DNA of 20,592 nt, taken from Flavobacteriales bacterium (GTDB lineage: Bacteria; Bacteroidota; Bacteroidia; Flavobacteriales; Weeksellaceae). The notes under the pieces are model-generated. The model was given only the letters and a program-made list of their open reading frames with translations, ran no database searches and had not been told where the DNA came from. Of this stretch, positions 1-7,522 are shown piece after piece (the stretch's first letter is position 1; each line of letters opens with the position of its first letter). Made by a program: the position numbers and the translations under genes. The DNA is taken from assembly GCA_900770875.1 (NCBI GenBank), contig CAAGLV010000184.1:1-20592 (forward strand). The letters are read 5' to 3'.

Positions 1-498
1 GTTGATGCCTTATTGGTAGAAACTATCTTTGACACTTTAAATGCAAAAGCTGCATTTTATGGAATTCAAGACGCTATCGAAAAAACAGGAATCAATGTTC
101 CGTTAATGGCTTCAGGAACAATAACAGATAAATCCGGGCGCACATTATCTGGACAAACTACCGAAGCCTTCTTAATTTCGTTAGAACACATCGACTTGCT
201 TTCGGTTGGATTAAATTGTGCTTTAGGAGCTTCAGATTTAATTCCATATTTAGAAGTTTTAGCCGATAAAGCACCATTTTATGTCAGCGCATATCCAAAT
301 GCTGGTTTACCAAATGCCTTTGGTGGATACGACGAAACAGCCGAAATTATGCGCGAAAATATCCGTCCATTTTTAGAAAAAAAACTCGTTAACATTATTG
401 GTGGTTGTTGTGGTACAACACCAGAACATATCCAATTAATGGCCGAAATCGCAAAGGAATATCAACCTCGTAAAATTACAGCAACATGTCAGGCGTAA
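1..498 (+). CDS. metH: Methionine synthase, homocysteine-binding domain protein (3' part only)
   Basis: This is the C-terminal part of the Zn-dependent homocysteine S-methyltransferase domain of cobalamin-dependent methionine synthase. The reading frame is open to base 1 and the gene starts outside the window, so the Leu codon at 13 is not a real start. Two zinc-ligand regions are visible: the Cys in GLNCALGA, and the Cys-Cys pair in the near-terminal GGCCGTTPEH motif, as in MetH and BHMT. The domain binds and activates homocysteine as acceptor for the methyl group carried by cobalamin. In Bacteroidota this domain is commonly a separate gene, and here it ends inside the next gene, overlapping it by 13 bases (486-498), which suggests translational coupling. 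Function is assigned from motifs and context with high confidence; the N-terminal half cannot be judged. Confidence 0.93.
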   Translation, partial: VDALLVETIFDTLNAKAAFYGIQDAIEKTGINVPLMASGTITDKSGRTLSGQTTEAFLISLEHIDLLSVGLNCALGASDLIPYLEVLADKAPFYVSAYPNAGLPNAFGGYDETAEIMRENIRPFLEKKLVNIIGGCCGTTPEHIQLMAEIAKEYQPRKITATCQA

Positions 499-3149
499 AA
501 ATTCAACTTTCAGGATTAGAACCATTAATCGTTCGCGAAGAATCAAATTTTGTTAACGTAGGAGAACGTACCAATGTAACAGGATCTAAAAAATTCTTGC
601 GATTAATTAAAGAAGAAAAGTACGAAGAAGCTTTACAAATTGCACGCGATCAGGTAGAAGGCGGAGCTCAAATCATCGACATTAATATGGACGAAGGAAT
701 GATTGATGGCGAAGCTGCAATGGTAAAATTTTTACGATTAATTGCTGCCGAGCCTGATATTTCTCGCGTTCCGATTATGATCGATTCATCGAAATGGCAT
801 ATCATCGAAGCCGGATTAAAAAACGTACAAGGAAAAGCCATCGTAAATTCGATTTCTTTAAAAGAAGGTGAAGAATTATTTATCGAGCACGCAAAAAAAA
901 TTAAACGATACGGAGCCGCTGCTGTAATTATGGCATTCGACGAACAAGGACAAGCCGATAATTACCAAAGACGAATCGAAATTGTAAAACGTTCGTATGA
1001 TATTTTAGTCAATCAATTAAAATTCAATCCAAAAGACATCATTTTTGATGTTAATATTTTTCCGGTTGCAACGGGAATGGACGAACACCGACGCAATGCC
1101 ATCGATTTTTTCGAAGCAACAAAATGGATTAAAGAAAATCTACCTCATGCTTTAGTTTCGGGCGGAGTTTCTAACGTTTCTTTTTCGTTTAGAGGAAATA
1201 ACGCTGTTCGCGAAGCCATGCATTCGGCCTTTTTATATCATGCCATTCATCACGGAATGGATATGGGAATTGTAAATCCCGAATTAATTGAAATTTACGA
1301 CGATATTGATAAAGAGCTTTTAGAACGTGTTGAAGATGTTTTATTGGATCGACGTGATGATGCCACAGAACGTTTAATTGATTTTGCCGAAAACTTAAAA
1401 GGAGTTACAAAAGAGAAGAAAAAAGATGATGCTTGGCGCGAATTACCTTTAGAAAAACGCATCGAAATTGCATTAGTTAAAGGGATTACCGAATTTATCG
1501 ACCAAGATACAGCCGAAGCTTTAACACAAATTAAATCGCCTTTACAGGTTATTGAAGGTCCTTTAATGGACGGAATGAACGTGGTTGGAGATTTATTTGG
1601 AAGTGGAAAAATGTTTTTACCACAAGTTGTAAAATCGGCTCGTGTCATGAAAAAAGCCGTTGCTTATCTTACACCTTATTTGGAAGAGGAAAAATTACGA
1701 AATAAAACCGATAAAGAACCTGCTAAAATCTTAATGGCAACTGTAAAAGGTGATGTTCACGATATTGGTAAAAATATTGTTTCAGTTGTATTAAGCTGTA
1801 ATGGATTCGAAATTGTTGATTTAGGGGTAATGGTTCCGGCCGAACGAATTTTAGAAGAAGCACAAAAACAAAACGTAGATGTAATTGGTTTATCAGGATT
1901 AATTACACCTTCGTTAGACGAAATGGTACACGTTGCCAAAGAAATGAAACGCCTTAATTTAAATTTACCTTTAATGATTGGTGGTGCTACAACATCTAAG
2001 GCACATACAGCAGTTAAAATTTCGCCCGAATATGATAAAGTAATTCATGTTTTAGATGCATCGCGTTCTGTAACCGTTTGTCAAAAATTAATTGGAACGC
2101 AACAAGCCGAATTATTTAAAGAAACAAAAACAGATTATACAAAAATTCGCGAAGGTTTCTTAAATCGTGCTGTTACTAAAGATTATTTAACGATTGAAGA
2201 AGCACGAAAAAATAAACTAAAAATCGATTTTAACGAAAACAAACCTTTTCAACCAAATCAATTGGGTGTTTTTACACACACAGCTACTGTAGCCGAGTTA
2301 AAGCCTTATATCGATTGGACACCATTCTTTAAAACATGGGATTTACACGGTAAATTTCCTGCCATTTTAGAAGATGAAGTGGTTGGTGAAAATGCAAAAG
2401 AATTATATGTTGATGCTTTAGCGATGTTAAATAAGATTGAAACTGAAAATTTAGCACATCCTAAAGCCGTTTTTGGATTATTTAAAGCCAATACCATTAA
2501 CGAGGATACGATTGAAGTTTTAAATGAACAAAACGAGAAATTAAACGAATTTTATACCATTCGACAACAAGCTAAAAAATCAGAAGGACAACCTAATCTT
2601 TCGTTAGCCGATTTTATTGCACCTAAAGCAACAAATATACAAGATTATATTGGTGCTTTTGCTGTTACAACGGGCGAAGAAATAGAAGAAGTTGCTAAAA
2701 CTTACGAAAAGAATTTAGACGATTACAACTCGATTATGGTAAAAGCTATTGCCGATCGTTTAGCAGAAGCTTATGCCGAATATTTACATAAAGTGGTTAG
2801 AACACAATATTGGGGCTATGCACAGGACGAAAATTTAGAAAACAACGAATTAATCGCCGAAAAATATAGCGGAATTCGTCCGGCACCAGGTTATCCGGCT
2901 TGTCCTGATCATTTAGAAAAACAAACGATTTTTAAGTTATTAGACGTTGAAAAAAATACCGGAATTAATTTAACTACATCACTTGCGATGTATCCAGTTT
3001 CGTCGGTTTCGGGATACTATTTTGGAAATCCAAAAGCGAAATATTTTGGCGTTGGAAAAATAAAAATGGATCAGGTTGAGGATTTTGCCCAACGAAAAGG
3101 AATTACTGTAGAAGAAGCCGAACGTTGGTTGAGCCCAAATTTAGCCTAA
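486..3149 (+). CDS. metH: Methionine synthase, folate-, cobalamin- and SAM-binding domains
   Basis: An 887-residue protein carrying the remaining modules of cobalamin-dependent methionine synthase. Domains in order: a pterin-binding (methyltetrahydrofolate) barrel at about residues 15-280 (FVNVGERTNVTGS at the start, IMIDSSKW further on); a helical cobalamin cap at about 320-405; a Rossmann B12-binding domain with the D423-x-H425-x-x-G428 motif, in which His425 is the predicted cobalt ligand; and a C-terminal activation domain with RPAPGYPACPDH, the SAM-binding signature used for reductive reactivation. It transfers methyl from 5-methyl-THF through cobalamin to homocysteine in the cytoplasm. 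It lacks the homocysteine domain, which is the overlapping upstream gene, so the two proteins should act as a complex. The ATG at 486 gives the expected domain start. metF follows 143 bp downstream. Confidence is very high. Confidence 0.97.
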   Translation: MSGVKIQLSGLEPLIVREESNFVNVGERTNVTGSKKFLRLIKEEKYEEALQIARDQVEGGAQIIDINMDEGMIDGEAAMVKFLRLIAAEPDISRVPIMIDSSKWHIIEAGLKNVQGKAIVNSISLKEGEELFIEHAKKIKRYGAAAVIMAFDEQGQADNYQRRIEIVKRSYDILVNQLKFNPKDIIFDVNIFPVATGMDEHRRNAIDFFEATKWIKENLPHALVSGGVSNVSFSFRGNNAVREAMHSAFLYHAIHHGMDMGIVNPELIEIYDDIDKELLERVEDVLLDRRDDATERLIDFAENLKGVTKEKKKDDAWRELPLEKRIEIALVKGITEFIDQDTAEALTQIKSPLQVIEGPLMDGMNVVGDLFGSGKMFLPQVVKSARVMKKAVAYLTPYLEEEKLRNKTDKEPAKILMATVKGDVHDIGKNIVSVVLSCNGFEIVDLGVMVPAERILEEAQKQNVDVIGLSGLITPSLDEMVHVAKEMKRLNLNLPLMIGGATTSKAHTAVKISPEYDKVIHVLDASRSVTVCQKLIGTQQAELFKETKTDYTKIREGFLNRAVTKDYLTIEEARKNKLKIDFNENKPFQPNQLGVFTHTATVAELKPYIDWTPFFKTWDLHGKFPAILEDEVVGENAKELYVDALAMLNKIETENLAHPKAVFGLFKANTINEDTIEVLNEQNEKLNEFYTIRQQAKKSEGQPNLSLADFIAPKATNIQDYIGAFAVTTGEEIEEVAKTYEKNLDDYNSIMVKAIADRLAEAYAEYLHKVVRTQYWGYAQDENLENNELIAEKYSGIRPAPGYPACPDHLEKQTIFKLLDVEKNTGINLTTSLAMYPVSSVSGYYFGNPKAKYFGVGKIKMDQVEDFAQRKGITVEEAERWLSPNLA

Positions 3150-3153
3150 AATT

Positions 3154-3229
3154 GCGTTAGGGATTGCAGTGGAAATCCTTTGCTGACAAGCAAAGATTGA
3201 AACGGAAAGCCCGACCGAAGGAAACGCCC
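3154..3229 (+). repeat. Structured intergenic repeat, possible small RNA element
   Basis: Between metH and metF lies a GC-richer block unlike its surroundings that can fold into nested stems. The outer stem is GCGTT (3154-3158) with AACGC (3223-3227). Inside it, GGG (3160-3162) can pair with CCC (3210-3212). The central hairpin is AATC-(C)-TTTGCT (3174-3184), loop GACA, and AGCAAAGATT (3189-3198). A small CC-GAA-GG hairpin sits at 3215-3221. No T tract follows, so it is not a simple terminator. The layout GCGTTA...GGAAAGCCCGACC...AACGCCC resembles a dispersed intergenic element I recall from flavobacterial genomes. Whether it matches a named Rfam family (flavo-1 is one candidate) cannot be settled here. 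Only one copy is present in this window. Confidence 0.6.
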
Positions 3230-3292
3230 AAAATTTAATCTATATTTAATTGAATTTGATTTTTCGGATTCTGAAAAACACATAAATTTGAA

Positions 3293-4249
3293 ATGAAAAT
3301 TACCGAACATATACAACGCGCCAACGGAAAACCTTTGTTTTCTGTAGAAATTTTACCGCCTTTAAAAGGGCAAGATATCAATTGTACATTTAAAACATTG
3401 GATCCGTTGGTTGAATTGAAACCTGCTTTTATTGATGTAACATATCATCGTCAAGAGTTTATTTACAAACAAAAAGATAATGGGTTATTAAAACGTCATC
3501 AGGTTCGTAAACGTCCTGGTACAGTTGCCATTTGTGCTGCGATACAAAATCATTATAAAATTGATGCTGTGCCGCATTTGATTTGTGGTGGTTTTACAAA
3601 AGAAGATACAGAAGATGCTTTAATCGATTTGAATTTTTTAGGAATTGATAATGTTTTGGCTTTACGTGGGGATGCCATAAAATCGGAAAAAACATTTGTG
3701 CCCGAAGTTGGTGGTAATAAATATGCTTCGGAATTGATTGAGCAAATTACCGATCTTAACCATGGAAAATATTTGGATGATGAATTAGAGGAATCGCATC
3801 CGATGGATTTTTGTATCGGAATTGCAGGTTATCCTGAAAAACATTTCGAGTCGCCAAATCTTGGGATTGATTTAAATTACTTAAAACAAAAAGTTGATTT
3901 GGGCGCAGATTACATTGTAACGCAAATGTTTTTTGATAATCAAAAATATTTTGATTTTGTAAATCGTTGCCGCGAAATGGATATTAATATTCCGATTATT
4001 CCGGGAATTAAACCTTTAACAACGTTGAATCAGTTAACTTCGATTCCTCAGAATTTTTATATCGATTTACCAGAAAATTTAGCTTTAGAGGTTTTAAAAG
4101 CAAAAAGTAAAGATGCGATAAAAGAAATTGGAATGGAATGGTGCATTAACCAGTGCAAAGAATTAATTGATTTTGGTGTTCCTAGTTTACATTTTTACAC
4201 GATGAGTAATTCGGCAAATACCAAACGAGTAGCCGAAGCTATTTTTTAA
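3293..4249 (+). CDS. metF: 5,10-methylenetetrahydrofolate reductase
   Basis: A 318-residue FAD-dependent reductase that makes 5-methyl-THF, the methyl donor for the MetH pair encoded upstream. The fold is a TIM barrel of usual length. Visible signatures are FSVEILPP near the start, with Glu19 in the position of the catalytic glutamate; LRGD at 124-127, whose Asp contacts the flavin; and QMFFD at 211-215 in the folate/NAD(P)H-binding region. The ATG at 3293 gives the standard N-terminus (MKITEHIQ) and no earlier in-frame start fits. It lies 143 bp after metH in the same direction, separated by a structured repeat, and is followed by a hairpin terminator. Co-transcription with metH is likely, because no convincing promoter was found in between. 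Confidence 0.96.
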   Translation: MKITEHIQRANGKPLFSVEILPPLKGQDINCTFKTLDPLVELKPAFIDVTYHRQEFIYKQKDNGLLKRHQVRKRPGTVAICAAIQNHYKIDAVPHLICGGFTKEDTEDALIDLNFLGIDNVLALRGDAIKSEKTFVPEVGGNKYASELIEQITDLNHGKYLDDELEESHPMDFCIGIAGYPEKHFESPNLGIDLNYLKQKVDLGADYIVTQMFFDNQKYFDFVNRCREMDINIPIIPGIKPLTTLNQLTSIPQNFYIDLPENLALEVLKAKSKDAIKEIGMEWCINQCKELIDFGVPSLHFYTMSNSANTKRVAEAIF

Positions 4250-4255
4250 GATAAA

Positions 4256-4277
4256 TAAGCCCGCAGATGCGGGCTTA
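4256..4277. terminator. Bidirectional terminator between metF and hpd
   Basis: A perfect 9-bp stem TAAGCCCGC (4256-4264) and GCGGGCTTA (4269-4277) encloses the loop AGAT. It sits 7 bases after the metF stop and 64 bases after the hpd stop, between convergent genes. The T-rich tail is weak on the plus side (TTAAATTT) and AT-rich on the minus side, so it may serve both genes. Confidence 0.75.
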
Positions 4278-4340
4278 AATTTACCAAGTTGTTAGATAAA
4301 ATCTAAAGTTATGGGTATTAAAAATCAAAATGAATCTCTA

Positions 4341-5471
4341 TTATAAATTTCCTCTTCTAGCTTGTTCTTTTTCTAAGGCTTCAAATAAGGCTTTAAAGTT
4401 CCCAGCTCCAAAAGATTGCGCGCCATGGCGCTCGATAATTTCGTAAAATAATGTTGGACGATCTTCTACTGGTTTTGTGAAAATTTGTAATAAATAACCT
4501 TCTTCATCACAATCCACTAAGATTCCTAAATCTTGTAATTTTTTAATGTCTTCATCAATTGCTCCTACTCGATCCGGAATCATATCATAATATGCTTCTG
4601 GTGGAGCAGATAAAAACTCAACACCACGCGCTTTTAATTCGGTAACAGTTTTTATAATATCCTTTGTTGCAACAGCAATATGTTGTACACCTTCGCCTTC
4701 GTAAAAATCTAAATATTCTTCTACTTGCGATTTTTTCTTTCCTTCGGCAGGTTCATTAATTGGAAATTTAGAATAACCATTTCCATTACTCATCACTTTC
4801 GACATTAATGCTGAATATTCTGTATTGATTTGTTTATCATCAAACGATAAAATATTTACAAATCCCATCACGTCCTGATACCATTGCACCGTTTCGTTCA
4901 TACGATTCCAACCTACATTACCAACGCAATGATCCACATAAAGTAAACCACAATCTGTTGGCTGATAAGTAGATTCTGATTTAACATAACCTGGCATAAA
5001 AGGACCATTGTAATTTTTACGTTCAATAAACATATGTATCGTTTCTCCATACGTATAAATTCCAGCCATTTTAACTTCTCCAAATTCATCTGTTAAAATC
5101 GTTGGTTGTAAATAAGGCTTACCTCCACGTTTGGTTGTTTGCTCAAAAGCATCAAAAGCATCATCTACCCAAAGTGCTAAAATTTTAACTCCATCACCAT
5201 GTTTCATTGCATGCTGACATATTGGTGAATCTGATTTTAATCCCGAAGTTAAAACTAAACGTATTTTACCTTGTTGTAATACATAAGAAGCTTTGTCTCT
5301 TACACCAGTTTCTGGTCCGGCATAAGCAATCTCCTGAAAACCAAAAGCTGTTTTGTAGTAATGCGCAGCTTGTTTGGCATTACCTACATAAAATTCGATA
5401 TAATCTGTTCCATTAATTGGAAGAAAGTCTTGTGCTTGTGCAATTTTTTCTGCAAATGTTTGTGTGCTCAT
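4341..5471 (-). CDS. hpd: 4-hydroxyphenylpyruvate dioxygenase
   Basis: A 376-residue non-heme iron dioxygenase that turns 4-hydroxyphenylpyruvate into homogentisate, the second step of tyrosine breakdown. Two vicinal-oxygen-chelate halves are recognisable: about residues 20-150, which has lost metal binding, and about 175-345, which is catalytic. The three predicted iron ligands are in place: His181 in YVDHCVGNV, His264 in GVQHIAVAT and Glu344 in LFYEIIERHG. The C-terminal helix GNFKALFEALEKEQ, which closes the active site, is complete. It lies 49 bp downstream of hmgA on the same strand with no promoter or terminator seen between them, so hmgA-hpd is probably one operon. Confidence is very high. 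Confidence 0.97.
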   Translation of the reverse strand: MSTQTFAEKIAQAQDFLPINGTDYIEFYVGNAKQAAHYYKTAFGFQEIAYAGPETGVRDKASYVLQQGKIRLVLTSGLKSDSPICQHAMKHGDGVKILALWVDDAFDAFEQTTKRGGKPYLQPTILTDEFGEVKMAGIYTYGETIHMFIERKNYNGPFMPGYVKSESTYQPTDCGLLYVDHCVGNVGWNRMNETVQWYQDVMGFVNILSFDDKQINTEYSALMSKVMSNGNGYSKFPINEPAEGKKKSQVEEYLDFYEGEGVQHIAVATKDIIKTVTELKARGVEFLSAPPEAYYDMIPDRVGAIDEDIKKLQDLGILVDCDEEGYLLQIFTKPVEDRPTLFYEIIERHGAQSFGAGNFKALFEALEKEQARRGNL

Positions 5472-5520
5472 TTTTATGATTTGTTTTGTTTTTTTAAAAA
5501 TTCAGAATGACAATCTCTCT

Positions 5521-6678
5521 TTAATACAACCACGATTTAAAATAATCTGGATCTTCTAAAGCCAAAGCTTCTTCAGTTAACATTAAAGGCTTAAATGGAT
5601 CTATCATTACAGCTAATTCGTGCGTTTCCTTCGCTCCGATCGATTTTTCTACCGATCCAGGATGTGGCCCGTGTGGAATTCCTGCAGGATGTAATGTAAT
5701 TTGACCTCTTTCAACCGATTTTCGCGACATAAAATCGCCATCAACATAATATAAAATCTCATCAGAATCTACATTGCTATGATTGTAAGGTGCCGGGATT
5801 GCTTGTGGATGATAATCGAATAAACGTGGCACAAAACTGCAGATTACAAATCCTGCTCCTTCGAAAGTTTGATGCACTGGTGGCGGTTGATGAATGCGAC
5901 CTGTAATTGGTTCGAAATTATGAATAGAAAACGCCCAAGGATAATGGTAGCCATCCCAGCCAACAAAATCAAATGGATGTGTACCATAAACATACGGATA
6001 AATTAAGCCTTCTTTTTTAATTAAGATTTTAAAATCGCCGTGTTCATCGTGTGTTTCTAAATTTTGTGGACGTTTAATATCGCGCTCACAAAAAGGTGCA
6101 TGCTCCATTAACTGACCAAAATGATTACGGTAACGACGTGGTGTTTCTATCGGACTAAACGATTCTACAATAAATAAACGATTATTTTCATCATTAAAAT
6201 GCAATTGATAAATAATTCCGCGCGGAATTACTAAATAATCTCCATATTCAAATTCGATTTGTCCGTATCCAGTTTTTAGAACACCCGATCCTTCGTGAAT
6301 AAAAATAACCTCATCGGCCATCGAATTTTTGTAGAAATAATCAGTCATTGATTCTTGCGGAGCTGCCAACGAAATATGTAAATCGTTGTTTACTAAAACC
6401 GGAACTCGCGATTCGATATAATCCTTTTTCGGCTGAACTTTAAATCCCTTTAACGAGGTATGTTTTAAATGCTTTGCGCGTGCAATTTTTGGTTCTACAG
6501 AAAAAGGTTCGTTTATCTCTTTAACCAATGTTGGCGGATAACAATGATAAACGTTAGAATACGTACTAGAAAATCCATGAGTCGATACCAACTCTTCGGC
6601 ATATAAATCGCCGTTAGGTTTTCTGAATACTGTATGTCTTTTCTGTGGGAAATTTCCCAAAGCGTGATACAGTGGCAT
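5521..6678 (-). CDS. hmgA: Homogentisate 1,2-dioxygenase
   Basis: A 385-residue cupin-fold iron dioxygenase that opens the homogentisate ring to give maleylacetoacetate. It is shorter than the roughly 430-residue enzymes of proteobacteria and animals, as is usual for the bacterial short form. Conserved blocks include PPPVHQTFEG, SFVPRLFD, PYNHSNVDSDE and LHPAGIPHGPHPG. By comparison with the human enzyme, His300, Glu307 and His336 are the likely iron ligands, with one extra residue between the first two. The start at 6678 gives MPLYHALGNFP, the usual N-terminus. It is the first gene of an hmgA-hpd unit and is preceded by an unusually long leader (about 185 nt from the predicted promoter) with a palindrome, a mini-ORF and a hairpin. 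Confidence 0.96.
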   Translation of the reverse strand: MPLYHALGNFPQKRHTVFRKPNGDLYAEELVSTHGFSSTYSNVYHCYPPTLVKEINEPFSVEPKIARAKHLKHTSLKGFKVQPKKDYIESRVPVLVNNDLHISLAAPQESMTDYFYKNSMADEVIFIHEGSGVLKTGYGQIEFEYGDYLVIPRGIIYQLHFNDENNRLFIVESFSPIETPRRYRNHFGQLMEHAPFCERDIKRPQNLETHDEHGDFKILIKKEGLIYPYVYGTHPFDFVGWDGYHYPWAFSIHNFEPITGRIHQPPPVHQTFEGAGFVICSFVPRLFDYHPQAIPAPYNHSNVDSDEILYYVDGDFMSRKSVERGQITLHPAGIPHGPHPGSVEKSIGAKETHELAVMIDPFKPLMLTEEALALEDPDYFKSWLY

Positions 6679-6724
6679 AAATGTTTTGTTTGTGGTTTGA
6701 TGAAAAAATAAAAAAATAGCAATA

Positions 6725-6744
6725 ACCTGATGAGAATATCAGAT
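6725..6744 (-). promoter_or_regulatory. Hairpin followed by U tracts in hmgA leader, possible attenuator
   Basis: Read on the minus strand, AUCUGAU (6744-6738) pairs with AUCAGGU (6731-6725) around a 6-base loop, one pair being G-U. About eight bases later come two U runs (6716-6711 and 6708-6703). It begins 6 bases after the stop codon of the leader mini-ORF and 47 bases before the hmgA start. The stem is weak and the U run is not adjacent, so termination is only a possibility. Confidence 0.35.
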
Positions 6745-6750
6745 CTTATC

Positions 6751-6843
6751 TTAATTAGAATATTGTGCAAAAACAATTTTAGAAAGCAAAGCAAACGTTT
6801 GCTTATTCATTCCTATAAATAAAGGTTTTAAAGTTGCCTTCAT
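6751..6843 (-). CDS. Possible 30-residue leader peptide upstream of hmgA
   Basis: An ATG about 20 bases downstream of the predicted hmgA transcription start opens a 30-codon frame (beginning MKATLKPLF, ending VFAQYSN) that stops with TAA at 6753-6751. It contains three Phe codons and one Tyr codon, which would fit sensing of aromatic amino acid supply ahead of a tyrosine catabolic operon. The composition is not extreme, there is no Shine-Dalgarno site, and no homology is known to me. A perfect 16-bp palindrome lies inside it. It may be a chance ORF. Confidence 0.3.
   Translation of the reverse strand: MKATLKPLFIGMNKQTFALLSKIVFAQYSN
6789..6804. promoter_or_regulatory. 16-bp palindromic operator, LacI/PurR-like
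   Basis: AAGCAAACGTTTGCTT is a perfect 16-bp palindrome with the central C-G step and AAACGTTT core typical of operators for LacI-family repressors; the E. coli PurR box has the same GCAAACGTTTGC core. It lies about 60-75 bases downstream of the predicted hmgA transcription start, where a repressor would act as a roadblock. No LacI-family gene is in the window. Confidence 0.5.
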
Positions 6844-6870
6844 TTGGTTACTATTTCTTTGTGGTTTAAT

Positions 6871-6900
6871 CAAATATAGTAAAAATTAATAATGTACAAA
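6871..6900 (-). promoter_or_regulatory. Promoter of hmgA-hpd
   Basis: On the minus strand TTTG (6900-6897), an 18-base spacer and TATATTTG (6878-6871) match the Bacteroidota sigma-A consensus TTG-N17-23-TAnnTTTG. Transcription should start near 6864, giving a leader of about 185 nt. The remaining non-coding stretch 6679-6978 holds the mini-ORF, palindrome, hairpin and the upstream terminator described separately; I see nothing else in it. Confidence 0.75.
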
Positions 6901-6931
6901 ATACACTAATTAAAATTTTATATTTATTCCA

Positions 6932-6967
6932 AAAAAAATCTCTTGCCATTAGACAAGAGATTTTTTT
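6932..6967. terminator. Terminator downstream of the DUF6428 gene
   Basis: A perfect stem of 14 pairs, with core TCTCTTG (6939-6945) and CAAGAGA (6954-6960) flanked by A and T runs, encloses an 8-base loop. It is followed on both strands by T-rich sequence. It ends the DUF6428 transcript on the minus strand, just upstream of the hmgA promoter. Confidence 0.85.
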
Positions 6968-6978
6968 AATATTTTATA

Positions 6979-7446
6979 TTAGCAACACGTTGAACCTGGT
7001 CCACAACACGATGTTGAACTTGATTTATCTATTAATTTATTTTCGGAAACATTTGGTATTCCACAAGCATCTTCTGCTAAACAAGCCGTTTGTTTATTTT
7101 TTAATAAAAAGAATTTACCATTCCATTCTAAATCATATTTACCTATTGTTGTAGATTGATATTCAACTTCAATAATTGCATCCTCTAAATTTAAATTTCC
7201 TTCAGCTAAATTAATAATATGTAATAATTTTTGGGGTTTTAAACGATGTTCATAATCATTGGCATTCCATAACTGAAAATTAATAAACTTTTCGGTACGA
7301 ATTACTCCTCCACAATCAATAAAATTCTTTGTAACCTGGCCAACTTCTGTAACATGAAAATGTGCTGGCACAAAAGATTCGTCTTCTAACTGAAATTCTA
7401 CATTTTCTAATAATGGTAAAATTAATTTTATTTCTGATAATCTCAT
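6979..7446 (-). CDS. DUF6428 family protein, Cys-rich tail, arsenic-type context
   Basis: A 155-residue soluble protein of the DUF6428 type, a family of unknown function that I recall being found next to ArsR regulators and arsenate reductase/ACR3 genes in flavobacteria. The N-terminal two thirds are well ordered, with an AHFHVTEVG stretch (His29, His31) and Cys45. A flexible Ser-rich linker leads to a tail ending SCCGPGSTCC. Cysteines are at 45, 122, 128, 147, 148, 154 and 155. The paired cysteines suggest metal or metalloid binding, which is inference. It follows arsR on the same strand but has its own copy of the operator 26 bases upstream, and a terminator separates it from arsR. No arsC, ACR3 or arsM is in the window. 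Confidence 0.7.
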   Translation of the reverse strand: MRLSEIKLILPLLENVEFQLEDESFVPAHFHVTEVGQVTKNFIDCGGVIRTEKFINFQLWNANDYEHRLKPQKLLHIINLAEGNLNLEDAIIEVEYQSTTIGKYDLEWNGKFFLLKNKQTACLAEDACGIPNVSENKLIDKSSSTSCCGPGSTCC

Positions 7447-7471
7447 TTTAGTCTCTATTTTATATTGTCAT

Positions 7472-7487
7472 ATTGCTATATTACGAT
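7472..7487. promoter_or_regulatory. Second ArsR operator-like site, upstream of DUF6428 gene
   Basis: ATTGCTATATTACGAT differs in only two of 16 positions from the imperfect palindrome upstream of arsR (7855-7870). It lies 26 bases before the DUF6428 start codon, so the neighbouring ArsR protein probably controls this gene too. Confidence 0.6.
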
Positions 7488-7499
7488 TATAATTTTTAT

Positions 7500-7522
7500 A
7501 AAAAAATGCTTTTAACAGCATT
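7500..7522 (-). terminator. Terminator overlapping the arsR stop codon
   Basis: On the minus strand AATGCT (7522-7517), a 6-base loop and AGCATT (7510-7505) are followed directly by a T run. The first arm covers the last codons of arsR and its stop lies in the loop. It would separate or attenuate transcription between arsR and the DUF6428 gene. The stem is short. Confidence 0.5.

Noticed and set aside
1295..1648. 117-codon minus-strand ORF inside metH, and similar antisense ORFs at 1757, 2306, 12181 and 12838
   Set aside because: Each lies antisense to a strongly conserved gene and shows the Ser- and Phe-rich composition typical of shadow frames.
3283..3290. TAAATTTG just before metF as a promoter -7 element
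   Set aside because: The nearest TTG is 24 bases away, and transcription would begin inside the metF coding sequence.
5501..5512. TGTCATTCTGAA (minus strand) between hmgA and hpd, like the start of a common Bacteroidota intergenic repeat
   Set aside because: Only 12 bases match from memory and no inverted partner is present, so it cannot be told from chance.
6513..6794. 93-codon minus-strand ORF over the hmgA start and leader
   Set aside because: It is out of frame with hmgA, overlaps its first 55 codons and has a low-complexity composition. It is a frame shadow.
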